The notes beneath the pieces were generated by a model. That model did not search any database. It saw nothing but the letters and a program-made list of their open reading frames with translations, and had not been told where the DNA came from. Below are positions 10,171 to 20,520 of a stretch of DNA of 64,000 nt, in pieces (positions within the stretch are counted from its first letter, which is position 1; each line of letters opens with the position of its first letter). The stretch comes from Bathynomus jamesi (taxonomy: Eukaryota > Arthropoda > Malacostraca > Isopoda > Cirolanidae), in contig JAJOZX010012111.1 in assembly GCA_023014485.1 (NCBI GenBank), positions 49,470-113,469 of the forward strand, written 5' to 3'. The position numbers and the translations under genes were made by a program.

Positions 10171-10740
10171 CAGGGTGTCCGAGAATTATCTGTACAATTT
10201 TTGGCTGTTATTAAAAGTCAACCATGAAGTGTAGAAATTCCAGTGTTGTCCCATTTTACAGAGAATCTCATTAAGTTTTTTCTGATACCAAGTTTTGACA
10301 AGTTTTTTAGAAATTCCAGTGTGTCCGAACATTATCTGTACAATTTCATCTTTTAATAAAATTCTTGATAACACGTAAAATTCTTAAACAAGATTATTTA
10401 GAATCTGTATTTTCAAAAGTTTCTTTTATTAAAGTAACGTTGTTACAAACATTCGATATGTGCACCATTAGTGATTCGCAAAACATCCAATCGATAATCC
10501 AAATGTTGCCATGTACGCTGCAGCATATCCACATCAATTCGCTCAATAGCAGCTGTGATTCTTGCTTTTAAATCATCAATGTCTGTCACCCGCGTACATT
10601 TCTAAAAAACTTGTCAAAACGTGGTATCAGAAAAAACTAATGAGATTCTCTGTAAAATGGGACAACACTGGAATTTCTACACTTCATGGTTGACTTTTAA
10701 TAACAGCCAAAAATTGTACAGATAATTCTCGGACACCCTG
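10171..10740 (-). mobile_element. Non-autonomous Tc1/mariner-type element with ~145-bp TIRs
   Basis: Starts CAGGGTGTCCGAGAATTATC and ends in its reverse complement; the two arms match for about 145 bp with few differences, and TA flanks each end. Between the arms the minus strand encodes RVTDIDDLKARITAAIERID and LDVLRITNGAHIE, the C-terminal tail of an IS630/Tc1/mariner transposase. A second terminus-like sequence (CAGTGTGTCCGAACATTATC) sits at 10318, just inside the left arm. The copy therefore looks like a fold-back rearrangement in which one end was duplicated in inverted orientation. Confidence 0.7.
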
Positions 10741-10756
10741 TATATATATATATATA

Positions 10757-12107
10757 CCGTGTGACCACAAAAATTGTCCCTGTTTTATCGCTTATTACTC
10801 AGTCATTATTGCAGCTTCACAAATGAAATAAAAAGCATTCGAAAGAGAACATTTTAAAGTTTTAATTTATTTCTACATGTGTTCAAGTGACGTCCCTGGA
10901 CATTCTTAATTTCACACAACGGGAAAGGAAGTTATTTATTACATTTTCCAAAACGCTGCATTCAATGGACTGTACACTCTCTACCACCGCTTGCTTTAAT
11001 CTTCGATAGAGGATGGCTCTTGCCTGATACTTTGTCCTTGACAAATCCCCAGAGAAAAAAGTCCATAGGTGATAGATCGGGAGATCTTGGGCCAGGAAAC
11101 TGCGAGCGATGAGAAATTAATCTTTGTTCAAAAAAATCTTGTTAAACATTCCAGTGATTGCCTAGTTGTGTGGGCTGTTGCTCCGTCTGGCTGAAACCAC
11201 TTGTTACTGCAGTTTTCTTGTTCAAAAACAGTGTTCAGCATTTCTACATATCTTTCTGAAGTTACTGAAAGCGGTCTCCTTGCTCTGGGTCCTCAAAAAA
11301 GTAAGGACCATAAACCTGCTGCTACTCAAACCACACCAGACAGTACTTTTGGTGAATGCAGAGGTTTCTCCAAGTGTATATTTGGCTTGTTTTGTGACCA
11401 CACGGTAATTCTGTCTGTGATGAACCCATTGAGATAGATGTGGCATCATCACTGAATATTATGTCACTTAATCTTATCAGGTTTTGTTCAATTATTGTTT
11501 CAATGCGTTCACAAAAACATCAAACGACGCTGGTAGTCTTGTTCGCTAAGCTGTTGAAACACATATTTTGAATGACTTCATTCTCAAATCCAACGTGATT
11601 ATTTTCCGAATGCTCTCCCGTTTGATTCCTGTCACAGCTGATAGTCGTCTCACAGATTTCTTGTTGTCCGTTTCAAGCTGATTGCGACTGATCAATGTTT
11701 TCAGCGGTTCGCCACACCTTTGCTGCGCCCAGAGTTGCCTTTATGCATGTTCTTGATTGAGCCGTGGACGTTTCCATTTTGCGAAAATCTGCGAATCGTT
11801 TTAGGATCTATGGTCCTTTGCTGACCGTATTGTCGTCTGAAAGACCGGTGGGTGGCAACTACCGAGCCATGTTTGATCATCTCTTCTGCGATGAAAACAC
11901 GTTGCATGTCCGACAAATAACCCATGATTGTGGTGGATAAAACTGCTCATTTTTTTATAAGTACTGATTTCGTATCCAGGATATCGAAAAAATTAAATAA
12001 AACTTTTAAATATTCTTTTTCGAAAGCTTTTTATTTCATTTGTGAAGCTGCAATAATGACTGAGTAATAAGCGATTAAAAACAGGGACAATTTTTGTGGT
12101 CACACGG
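10757..12107 (-). mobile_element. Mariner-like transposon, decayed, ~80-bp TIRs
   Basis: TIRs begin CCGTGTGACCACAAAAATTG and are flanked by TA at both ends (10755-10756 and 12108-12109). The minus strand holds a broken transposase. The N-terminal helix-turn-helix is in 11701-11925 (MGYLSDMQRVFIAEEM...RSFRRQYGQQ). Pieces of the catalytic core follow, including FEQRLISHRSQFPGPRSPDL and LSPMDFFLWG near 11030-11130. The SPDLSPMDFFLWG box is typical of an insect mariner-like group. Many frameshifts separate the pieces, so the transposase is not usable. Confidence 0.75.
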
Positions 12108-12186
12108 TATAAAACCTTTGGTTAGCTTCCGCCCGAATTGTTCATTCTGACGAAGCTCAAGCTTTTCACTCCACCTTAGACTTACA

Positions 12187-12256
12187 GTTTAACGTGGAAT
12201 CCGAACCACACCCCATTAGCAGCCCAGCGTCTTAACCACTAGGCCACCTAGGGTAC
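12187..12256 (-). repeat. tRNA-Ser-like SINE head
   Basis: Minus strand reads GGTGGCCTAGTGGTTAAGAC (A-box region), an anticodon-loop-like CTGCTAA (GCT), then GGTTCGGATTCC (B box). The anticodon stem is broken and acceptor pairing is absent, so this is a tRNA-derived SINE or tRNA relic rather than a working tRNA gene. Confidence 0.5.
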
Positions 12257-12286
12257 CCATTTATCTACCAATCACTTTCTTTATTG

Positions 12287-12395
12287 TGTGGAAGGATGAA
12301 CAGCTGGGTTTTGCTGCGTTCCGGCTGCCGTCGGGTCCGAACCGGGGTCGATGGATCGTAGTCAACGACGCTAACCACTACACCACGAGGCTCAT
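12287..12395 (-). repeat. tRNA-derived SINE head
   Basis: Minus strand reads GCCTCGTGGTGTAGTGGTTA (A box TGGTGTAGTGG) and CCCCGGTTCGGACCC (B box), then a non-tRNA tail. The two internal pol III boxes at tRNA-like spacing identify a tRNA-derived SINE. It sits next to the tRNA-Ser-like head and stops at the (TA)n tract where a mariner begins. Confidence 0.55.
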
Positions 12396-12404
12396 ATATA
12401 TATA

Positions 12405-13677
12405 TCAGGTGATCCCCATAAGTAATGTCGTTTTTTTTACTTTATTTCCAAATGAAAATAAAAAACTGCATCAAAATAAATTTTAATCAATTTTATATTT
12501 CCTTCACTTTCTGACTCTCTGCCATCTCTCTACAAGCATTTCGATTCATATGATAAAATTCCTTCGGTTTAGAAGCAAAAAAATCGGAGAGGGCAATGTT
12601 GATAGCCTCGAAACTTTCAAGTTCTTTCCCGTCAGGGTAGTTTTGAAGACTTCTGAATAGGTGGTAATCTGATGGTGCAAGGTCTGGTGAATACGGAAGA
12701 TGTGGAATTTTTTCCCAACCAAGCTGTTCAGTTTTGGCAGTGGTGATTGAGCAGTAGGAGGATGCGCGCTGTCCTGTTGAAACACGCCTCTCTTGCGATT
12801 GGCCAAAGAAGGACGTTTTGTTTTGCAATGCAACGCTCTATCTTTGAAGTTGCTGACAGTAGACTTCGGCTGTAATGGTTTGATTGGGCTGCAACAGTTC
12901 AAAATAAACCACTCCTTGAATATCCCACTAAACGCACAGCAAAACCTTCCTGTGGTGCAGATGTTCTCTTGGCTGTGGTGTAGCAGATTCCCAGCACTAA
13001 CCCACTGCCGATGACGCTTAACATTGTGATGAAGCACCCAATTTTCATTCCCAGTAATGAGTCGATTCAGAAACGGTGCTTGAAGTTGCCGAGAATGCAA
13101 TGACGAGCAAATGTTCACGCGATCTCTACAGTTGTCTGGTGACAACGTATGGGGAACCATTCCAAGTTTCGACACTTTTCCCAGTCGTTGCAGGTGGCGA
13201 TGAACTGGGAACCTGTCGAATTTAGTCGCTGGACAAGTTCTTCAACAGTTACAGCAGGATTTTCTTCAAGTGTAGCTATCAGAAGGTCATCATTGAACTC
13301 AACAGGTGGCCCGAGCGCGCTTCATCAGTTAAGCTATAGCCACCAGACCTAAACTTCTGAAACCATCTTTGACATTTTCTTACATTTAAAGCTCCTCCCC
13401 ATAAATACCTGAATATTTTTTGCAGCTACAGTCGCGTTATTTCCTTTTCTAAACTCATAAAGCATTATGCCTGGTGTGTTCCTCTGACACCTCCATCTCA
13501 TCCGTAAGGGTGAAATAAACGAAGATTGTTAACACGATGAAACTTCACTTAGAGTGAGAAGTAAAACATGTCTAAACACACAAAAATTCGAGTTTTCCAC
13601 AAAATATACAGAGAAACGTGCAAACACGACGCGAGTTTAGCAATGCAAAAAAACGGACATTACGCTATGGATGACCT
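12405..13677 (-). pseudogene. Mariner transposon, decayed, same family as the copy at 36465
   Basis: The left end TCAGGTGATCCCCATAAGTA and right end (reverse complement of a GGATGACCT end) match the TIRs of the mariner at 36465-39133. Minus-strand translations give SKLGMVPHTLSPDNCRDRVN, LITGNENWVLHHNVKRHRQW, FQQDSAHPP and LAPSDYHLFRSLQNY in different frames. The first catalytic Asp has become Asn (GNEN in place of GDEN) and the second motif reads QDSAHP, so the triad is damaged as well as the frame. Confidence 0.75.
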
Positions 13678-13700
13678 ATATATATATATATATATAGTGG
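13678..13700. repeat. (TA)n tract and left target-site copy
   Basis: The TA microsatellite ends TATAGTGG at 13693-13700. The same 8 bases (9 if the preceding a is counted) recur at 20519-20526, directly after the right end of the transposon that starts at 13701. They form its target-site duplication. Confidence 0.7.
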
Positions 13701-14039
13701 TAGGGTGTGTCATTTGGAGGTGAAAAATTAATTTTTGCCAATCCTTCACTGAGGGGTTTTAAAAATATGTTTTTGGATGTGAAGAATTCAAATCTGCTAT
13801 TATTTTGTGATTGCTCAACACTTAGCTTGGTAAATCTACGTTTGATTAAAAGCAACATAAATTGCTCTCGGAAAACAACATTTATTAATTTTAGCTTCTC
13901 AAAATGTCAGGTAATGCTATAAAAATTTTAGTTCTCTGCATAAAAACATATCCTAGTAATCATAAAACAACATTAGAAAGTAATGACATCAGTAAAAAAA
14001 ATATTTAAACAACAAGTTTCATCAGTCTTGCTTTGATTC

Positions 14040-16141
14040 GTTCTTGGACATCAGCCGCCGACTTGCTTCTTGGCCTCTGATATAGCCCTCACGTTCTCAT
14101 GTGTATACACCCTGCCTGCTGCCTCTGTGAATTGTTTCACACACCTCTCTATTGACTGAGCATGACAGGGCCACTGTGGAACTTGCATAGGCTTGTCAAA
14201 GAACTTCTTTACTTCCGCTGTAGTCAGTTTACATGGCAAAGGAGGTTCAAATACCCCGTCAGACCAGTCTATCAGCTCCAAACACGGAAGAAGCACTGGG
14301 GTTGATGGAAGGTTCTTCCTGGACGTACAGAAAGATCTCCAAGTGTGTCATCATCTCCACCCTCATGTCAACAATCTTTTGGACACCAGCTCTCCCTCTC
14401 CTCACTGTCATCTGAGCACAAGAGTGTCTGATTATCATTTCGCTGAATGCATACCATGCTGAGCGCTGATGGTTGCAAAACAGATCCACTACAGCCTTCT
14501 TTGCAGCCTAACTAGCCGCAGCTGAAAACAAGATGTGGCGTGGGCCTTCCACCCAAGAGTGTTTTACTTGATGTTGAACCAACAGGGGGAGTACACCAAC
14601 AATGTTCCACTATCAGTCTTAAGTTGTTGAGGGTTTGCCTTTAAGGCCATGTTTTGAAACCCATATGCGACAAAGCCTGTTGCTGTTGTAACCATTGAAT
14701 GGCTCACTGGACCAATTTCAAAAAGGGCCAGATCTGTGGGAAGTTCTCCTGTCCTTATGGCCTGTGTGATCCTATACCCGTACGCTTGATCAGTAGAGAG
14801 TCCTTTACGACATTGTCACTCAGTGAAGTAAGAGGCTCCAATTGAGAGTTTGGTGAATGAAGGATCAATTTCAAGTTCGGTTGCAGTGTCTAGCATCTTG
14901 CCAATGTTACCTGTCCACTTGTTGTTAGACAAGGTCTCCCATCCAGTGCTGTGATCAAGTGTCTCAGGGGTAACTCGTTAGTGTAGAGGGCACAAACCAA
15001 CCAGATCAGCTTACGGCAAAGCTGACCTCTACCCAATGCATGGAACCACCCTCCCAGCCAGTGTTAACATTTGTAGAATCACCTCCAATGCCTGCAGGCT
15101 TTTATCAATGCCCTTCTTCTTCATGAAATCTACAAGATTATCAGCAATAACTCAGCAGGTTTTTTTCTCGTTGAGCCTTTCTCAGGAGTGAAGTGTACGA
15201 TATCTTCCACTGGCTCACTGCATACAGAATAATGCTCTTCTTTGATGATGCTGAGAACTGACGATCTGAATTGTCTGCTTTCAGCATAACTTTAGTTGTA
15301 TCTTGACGGCCGTCAAGAAGATGCAGTCAATTTCACCCTTCTTGCTATGCATAGCAACGTTAGGTATTTCTAATGTGTTGTACTCTGGCTTTTTATTGGA
15401 AGTTGAAGACGTGCTTGGTATTTCTAATGTCACTTCATACTTCCATCCTTTCCATCTTGAGCATCAGCTTATTTTGTTCTTCATTTTCCATCACCAGAGA
15501 AAATTATTAATTGATGGCATTGAAACATCCTGCTTACTTGTCTGCTTATATTCAGCAAGCCTTCTTCTTTCGTCTTCTTGCCGCTTCTGCTTTTTGACTT
15601 GTCTGTTGTGCTCAGGTTGATCTGGCAGCCAATCTGATGTGGTCCAATAGAACCAGACTTGTCTCTCTGACCTTTAATGAAAGCAAGTTCCTTCACAGGG
15701 ATCTTCATCTCCCTAGGGCATGTACAGTTAATGTGAGTTTCGTTTTTGCAACCAGCATCTGCAAGGCAGCCAAATTCAGAGCAGAGAACAATTTTACACT
15801 TGCAACTGAGGATGTCAAAAAGCTTGTCAAGTTTTGCAATGAAAGCCTCTTTGACATGTAGCTTTCCTCTCCCAAGATATATGTTTTTGGCCTGCTCCCA
15901 GCTCTCTTGGATCTTGGTTAAGATTGTGACTCGTGAATTTACAACGGGGGCTACAAAAGAACTGTTTGCTCGTTCCCACTTTTCAAGCACTTTAGGGTAA
16001 ATGTCCTTTGCAAGACTGGCTGCTGGGTAGTTTCTCACATCCTCACCACTTTGTTCTCTTAGCAGTAGCCCATATTTCAGAACGTCTCGCAGAGTTGGGA
16101 GTTCAGAGGGCAACAACTCTCTACCAGTTCCAATTAGGTTG
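14040..16141 (-). pseudogene. Transposase-like gene of the TAGGGTGTGTC element, 3' part
   Basis: The 15481-16141 part is well preserved: PSELPTLRDVLKYGLLLREQ, LARGxxxVKEAFIAKLDKLF-type sequence and a CxxDAGCKNETHINCTCP cysteine cluster. Further downstream the frames break repeatedly, but ALFEIGP, STDQAYGYRI, NELPLRH-type remnants and at the C-terminus LELIDWSDGVFEPPL and WPCHAQSIERCVKQFTEAAG (14051-14296) keep family order. The Glu of SIERCVK is the likely third acidic residue of an RNase H-like triad. The start codon is separated from this part by the LINE. Confidence 0.65.
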
Positions 16142-16154
16142 TTGTTGTTGTTGT

Positions 16155-19100
16155 TTAGCCGATCAGCCCACCCTGATCGAGCAAGCCGGCGGCACGCAGG
16201 TAACCGATCGCCCTCTCCGGAGTGGACCAGAGGTTCAGCGCACTCGTGATGTTGTGTTGTGTTCGTTGTTGTGCTAGAGCGGTACAGTCCGTCATAATGT
16301 GTTCAATTGTTTGTGGTGTGTCTTGGCACAGGTGGCAGGTGTCGTCTATGGAGTTGTCTAGTCTGTGTTTATATGTCCGTAAGTTGGGGTGATGTCCACA
16401 TCGGAATCGTGCTAAGTTAACTCGATCCGATCTGCTCAGGCTGATCTCTGACCTGGTAATGGGCGGCGGCTTCGCACCTAGGACCGCATTCGGACCGAGT
16501 CGTGTCAGTGCTTTGTGGGTTAGGTGTGTGTGTATGTGTTTTTTGTACTGTGTGATGTCTGTGGGGCGTGGTATGGAATGGAGTATTTGGTTATAATGTC
16601 TCTCTGGTGTTACCTTAATGGTGCGAGGTGTTGGTGCATGATTGTACATGTAGTGGCAAGGGTGTTGTGGGTTAGTTGTCGCTGCTGCCATGAATTGTGT
16701 TCCCCTCATGTCTAAATGTTCCCTAACTTTTAGTATTTTTGTTTCTGTGTGCAGGTGTTCTATTGGTGTTGTTTGAGTGCATCCTGTAATGATACGAAGT
16801 GCGTTGTTTTGTATTGTTTGTAAGGTGTTTATGTGTGTGTTTGAGATAATGGGTGCCCAGCATGGGCTAGCATAGTCCATAACTGAGCGAATATATTGTT
16901 TGTAGATGAGTGATGTTGTTTCCTGCTGGTGTCCAAAGTTTGTGCCTGTTAGTACCCTAAGCGTGTTAAGTCTTGACGTACATTTGTTTTTAATGTCCTG
17001 AATGTGGTTTGCAAAAGATAATGATGTGTTGTATGTGACACCTAGTATTTTGGTTCTGTGAGTGTGTGGAATGTTGATGTTGTTTAGTGTAAGTTGTGGA
17101 ATTACCTGGTGTTCTTTTGTGTTGCTTGTAAGCAAGGTGATGGTTGATTTTGTGGGCGCTACTTTGAGTCTATTGTGTGTGAGCCAGTCTTGTATACTGT
17201 TTATGTATGTTTGTAGGTTATTTGTAGCGGTGTCGATGTTGTTGTGGGTGGATGTTAGAGTGATATCATCTGCATATGATGATAAGGTAAGCTTGTTATC
17301 TATGGGTGTTGGAATGTCATGCATGTATAAGTTGAAGAGTGTTGGTGAGAGAACAGAGCCTTGAGGGACCCCGTTCGGAAAAAGCTTGTTTTTGGATGAC
17401 TTGCCATTAAATGTGACATGTGAGTATCTTCCTGAGAGATAGTTGCTCAGCCACCTTTTGGTGTTATTGTGCATGTTTGTGTTGAGTATTTTGTTTATGA
17501 GAGGGAAGCGTGGGATAGCATCAAATGCTTTACTAATGTCTATTGTTGCTAATAGTGTACGTTGAGCTGGTCTTCTAGAGTTGATGCCATCCATGATGTG
17601 CTGCGTGAGGTTAGTGAGTAATGTCGTGGTTGAGTGGTGAGGTCTGAATCCATGTTGAGTAGGCGATAGTGGTATGTGTGGGTTGGTGATTTGTAAGATT
17701 AGTCTTTCTGTTACTTTGGAAGGTGTGCATAGTAAAGTAATGGGTCTATAGGAAGCTGGTTCTGTTGGATTTTTGTTTGGTTTGAGTAGTGTAATAATTT
17801 TACCTTGTTTCCATATGTCAGGAATAATACAGTGTTGGTATGAATATGTGCTGATATTTGTGAGAGCTAGTATTCCTTGTGGGCCCAAGTGTTTAAGGTG
17901 TATGTTAGATATGTTGTCTGGTCCAGTAGCCTTCGAATTTTTAATGTTTTTGATGATCTTGGTGGTCTGGTCTGTATTGAAGGGTGTAATGGTCGTGTCG
18001 AGTCTGTAGGTTTTCTTGTGTCTGGCTGTTTGTCTGTCTGCGTGTTTCTGGTTGTTGTCTCTGTTTAAGTGACTTATCTTTGCGTAGTGATTAACTAGAA
18101 TGTTAGCTTGTTGTGTGTATGTTGGGATATTATTTTGGCTGCGACAGATAGCCGCGTGTGAGGTGTGAATGCCGCTGTTAGAGTGGGTAATGCTGTTTAT
18201 AGTCTTGTATAGCCTGTATGTATCTGTGGAGTGGTTTAGTGTTGTTATGAATTCCCTGAATGTTTCTGTTTGTTTTTCTTTGAGTTTGTTGTTTATTTCT
18301 GTGTTGAGCTGTTGTATCTGCTGCTTTATGGCTTCTGTGTGTGGTGTTTGTGTGTTATGTTTGAGGTTGTTACGTTGCCTTATGAGGTGGGCTATTTCTC
18401 TAGTGTAATTTGGGTTGTATTTCCTAATGTTGCCCTTGGGTATGTATTTGTTTGCATTATTGATAATCTGATTAAATGTCTTGAGTGTTGTATCGATGTT
18501 TATGATGGGTGTGCTGTTTAATGTGGTGAATTGTTCCTCAGTCTGTATTTTGAACTGTTCCCAATCAGCTTTCTTGTAATTTCTGTAAGTGTGCCTAAGG
18601 CTGTTGGGGCAGAGTGTAGAATGTGTTGTAATGATGATGGGCAGGTGGTCTGATGACAGTTGTTTTTCTGTTCTCCATTGTGTATGTGTTGCTAGTGAGG
18701 GGGAACAGAACGTTATGTCTGGGGAGGAGTTTGAGTATCCTGCTTGATGTGGTATGTGTGTATGTTCTTCTGTATTGTTAAGAATGAAGAGGCTGTTTAG
18801 TTGTGTGGCTATGTTGGCGCCTCTGGTGTTGTTTTGGTTGTGCAGGTACCAACTAGTGTCTTTGGCGTTGAAGTCTCCTCCTAAGATGACATTAGTGAGA
18901 GAGGCAAGATTGTGTAACTGTGGATTGTAATTGGCTGGCACCTGAGGTGAACTATCTGGTGGGATGTAAATGTTGATTAGTGTGGTGTTGTGTTTTGCGC
19001 GTGTTTTAATGTTAACTGCCTGTATTTCTATCGTGTTATCTGCTTGGATTGTGTTTGTAATGTTTTGGGTAGCATCAGTGTAGCTAATGCTTTTACGTAT

Positions 19101-19700
19101 GTAAGTGATGAGTCCACCCCCGTTACCCCCAGTACGATCTTGACGGATCGCCGTGAAGTCAGGGATGGTGGGTGTTTTGTGTGTGCGTTTTAGTTTTGTT
19201 TCTTGTATAAGTGCTATGTGAATGTTTTGTTTGTGTACGAATTCCCTAAGCTGCATGATTTTGTTTGTGAGGCCATCTACGTTGTACTGTAATATGTTAA
19301 TATTATACTTCTGTATGTGTCTCATGGTGCTATTGTGTCTATGTCTTTGTGTATGGTGACATGTGTAAGTTGTAGTGGGGCCTGGATTAGTCTTAATGTC
19401 GCCAGAGAGTAAGAGTAGTTCGGGGAGCACGCAATTGTTCCCTGTAATTGAAAAAATAGCACGCTGAGAATAGGTCCGGCCCCGGGAGCCGATCGGCACT
19501 CTGACCGTGCCACGCAACAGGCCGTCGACTGCCAGTCTGGCCAACCGTAGACAGCCCGCTGCACGGAGATTTGAGGAAGTTTGGCCACCAGCGCGTTGAT
19601 GTTTTGGTTTGACGTCGCCTCTTCGCGTTGACGTGTCCTGCGCTGGAGGATGCAGCCACTGTTTAGAAGCTTCCTCGTCAGCTGCTAACACTTTTTTCAC
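16155..19700 (-). CDS. LINE polyprotein: 2A-like motif, AP endonuclease, reverse transcriptase, zinc knuckle
   Basis: 1181 uninterrupted codons. Residues 92-108 (LPELLLLSGDIKTNPGP) match the virus-like 2A peptide form, with NPGP intact but Lys where Glu is usual. An apurinic endonuclease-type domain follows from about 131 to 355 (LQYNVDG, LIQETK with E167, GDFNAKD 274-280, SDHLPI 349-354). The reverse transcriptase lies at about 570-880 (SKATGPDNIS, ASYRPITLL, DISKAFDAIP, NGVPQGSVLSP 775-785, YADD 808-811). The C-terminal CHLCQDTPQTIEHIMTDC is a CCHC-type knuckle. No RNase H is seen. It would make the nick and copy element RNA in the nucleus. No separate gag ORF precedes it, so ORF1 is either missing or fused upstream of the 2A motif. 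The long open frame indicates recent insertion. Confidence 0.85.
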   Translation of the reverse strand: MKKVLAADEEASKQWLHPPAQDTSTRRGDVKPKHQRAGGQTSSNLRAAGCLRLARLAVDGLLRGTVRVPIGSRGRTYSQRAIFSITGNNCVLPELLLLSGDIKTNPGPTTTYTCHHTQRHRHNSTMRHIQKYNINILQYNVDGLTNKIMQLREFVHKQNIHIALIQETKLKRTHKTPTIPDFTAIRQDRTGGNGGGLITYIRKSISYTDATQNITNTIQADNTIEIQAVNIKTRAKHNTTLINIYIPPDSSPQVPANYNPQLHNLASLTNVILGGDFNAKDTSWYLHNQNNTRGANIATQLNSLFILNNTEEHTHIPHQAGYSNSSPDITFCSPSLATHTQWRTEKQLSSDHLPIIITTHSTLCPNSLRHTYRNYKKADWEQFKIQTEEQFTTLNSTPIINIDTTLKTFNQIINNANKYIPKGNIRKYNPNYTREIAHLIRQRNNLKHNTQTPHTEAIKQQIQQLNTEINNKLKEKQTETFREFITTLNHSTDTYRLYKTINSITHSNSGIHTSHAAICRSQNNIPTYTQQANILVNHYAKISHLNRDNNQKHADRQTARHKKTYRLDTTITPFNTDQTTKIIKNIKNSKATGPDNISNIHLKHLGPQGILALTNISTYSYQHCIIPDIWKQGKIITLLKPNKNPTEPASYRPITLLCTPSKVTERLILQITNPHIPLSPTQHGFRPHHSTTTLLTNLTQHIMDGINSRRPAQRTLLATIDISKAFDAIPRFPLINKILNTNMHNNTKRWLSNYLSGRYSHVTFNGKSSKNKLFPNGVPQGSVLSPTLFNLYMHDIPTPIDNKLTLSSYADDITLTSTHNNIDTATNNLQTYINSIQDWLTHNRLKVAPTKSTITLLTSNTKEHQVIPQLTLNNINIPHTHRTKILGVTYNTSLSFANHIQDIKNKCTSRLNTLRVLTGTNFGHQQETTSLIYKQYIRSVMDYASPCWAPIISNTHINTLQTIQNNALRIITGCTQTTPIEHLHTETKILKVREHLDMRGTQFMAAATTNPQHPCHYMYNHAPTPRTIKVTPERHYNQILHSIPRPTDITQYKKHIHTHLTHKALTRLGPNAVLGAKPPPITRSEISLSRSDRVNLARFRCGHHPNLRTYKHRLDNSIDDTCHLCQDTPQTIEHIMTDCTALAQQRTQHNITSALNLWSTPERAIGYLRAAGLLDQGGLIG
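19377..19427 (-). other. 2A-like ribosome-skipping motif
   Basis: Encodes LPELLLLSGDIKTNPGP. In 2A peptides the ribosome releases between the final Gly and Pro of D(V/I)ExNPGP. Here the E position is K, a non-consensus change that may weaken activity. Such motifs are known at the N-termini of APE-type LINEs. If functional, about 107 residues would be separated from the endonuclease/reverse transcriptase. Confidence 0.55.
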
Positions 19701-20135
19701 GTTGTTCTCGCTACCTGTTCAGACGTTTTTTATAAACAAATCTCAGTTTTCTGCTCAACACGGCTCTTTCTAATTTTAAAATTGATTAGTCAAGGAAGGA
19801 AGATGTTGACTTCTATTTTGCAGCAACAGTTGATGATATTTATGTTACTTTACTGATTAATGAAAATGATTAGGCTCTTCAAGTTATAAAAGAATTCTTT
19901 CGTAATAATTGATAAATACGAAACACTGTTTGGATGTGATAGAAGATTGAGGGAAATCTTTGTTTACTGTGAAACACAAGTTATTTATGCAGAAACTTTA
20001 AATATATTTACAGTATTACGTCGATACAATATATGAGAAAGAGAAAACTTCATCAACTTGAGTAGTCTAAGCATCATCATCCTGTTTGCATATACGTTTT
20101 GTGTTTCGTATTTATCAATTATTACGAAAGAATTC

Positions 20136-20196
20136 TTCCAATTAGGTTGCTCATATGTGTGAATGTCCCCAGTCTTGTCCTCCTTTTAGAAGCCAT
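20136..20196 (-). pseudogene. First codons of the TAGGGTGTGTC transposase, cut off by the LINE
   Basis: On the minus strand from 20196 an ATG opens MASKRRTRLGTFTHMSNLIG and runs into the 14-bp duplication TTCCAATTAGGTTG. The same 14 bases at 16128-16141 resume the frame as TGRELLPSELPTL. This shows that the LINE interrupted a continuous coding sequence and identifies the real start codon of the family. Confidence 0.7.
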
Positions 20197-20520
20197 TGTA
20201 GGTCAATTCCCACTGGTTAGGATGGTAGCACTGACGGACAAGTAATCTTCAGCACACTGATGAATATGTTTCAACCTGTGAAATAAGCAAAAACAGCAGT
20301 GCATTATATATACAGCATATATAATTATTAATATAATAATTATTATATAATTCCACAAAAAAGTCAAAAAAGTCACTATTTTTATGTAGCTTCTTACCAA
20401 GCAAAACTAAATTATATTAAATTAACAAAAATATCTTTAGAATTCCTAAGTCATGCTGCAACTTTTTAGCACCCCTCATATTTGGAATTTGAAAGTTGAA
20501 AAATTCGACACACCCTAATA

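Larger units (their letters stand above)
16142..20135 (-). mobile_element. Non-LTR retrotransposon (I/Jockey-like), apparently complete
   Basis: Flanked by a 14-bp target duplication (TTCCAATTAGGTTG at 16128-16141 and 20136-20149). The 3' end, at the left, is a CAA-repeat tail (GTT repeats on the plus strand). The 5' end holds a 36-bp perfect inverted repeat (19891-19926 and 20101-20136) around 174 bp, reminiscent of a 5' inversion made during target-primed reverse transcription. A 5'-truncated sister copy lies at 30059-31555. Confidence 0.8.
13701..20517 (-). mobile_element. TIR transposon TAGGGTGTGTC, split by a LINE
   Basis: Left end TAGGGTGTGTC and right end GACACACCCTA are perfect inverted repeats of 11 bp, with TATAGTGG (8-9 bp) duplicated outside both. 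Without the 4-kb LINE insertion the element would be about 2.8 kb. It codes on the minus strand for the SDGTN/STDQ-type protein also seen at 4045-5279. The target duplication and the TAG...-type end fit hAT-like chemistry, though a 9-bp duplication would also be compatible with Mutator-like elements. The right end lies exactly at the start of R1 copy 1. Confidence 0.7.

Noticed and set aside
16524..19193. Several plus-strand open frames of 60-100 codons across the LINE
   Set aside because: They are antisense shadows of the 1181-codon LINE ORF, rich in V, C and L, with no domain.
13701..20517. Helitron or Polinton origin for the large composite
   Set aside because: No rolling-circle Rep/helicase, DNA polymerase B or capsid motifs; the ends and target duplication fit a cut-and-paste transposon with a LINE inside.
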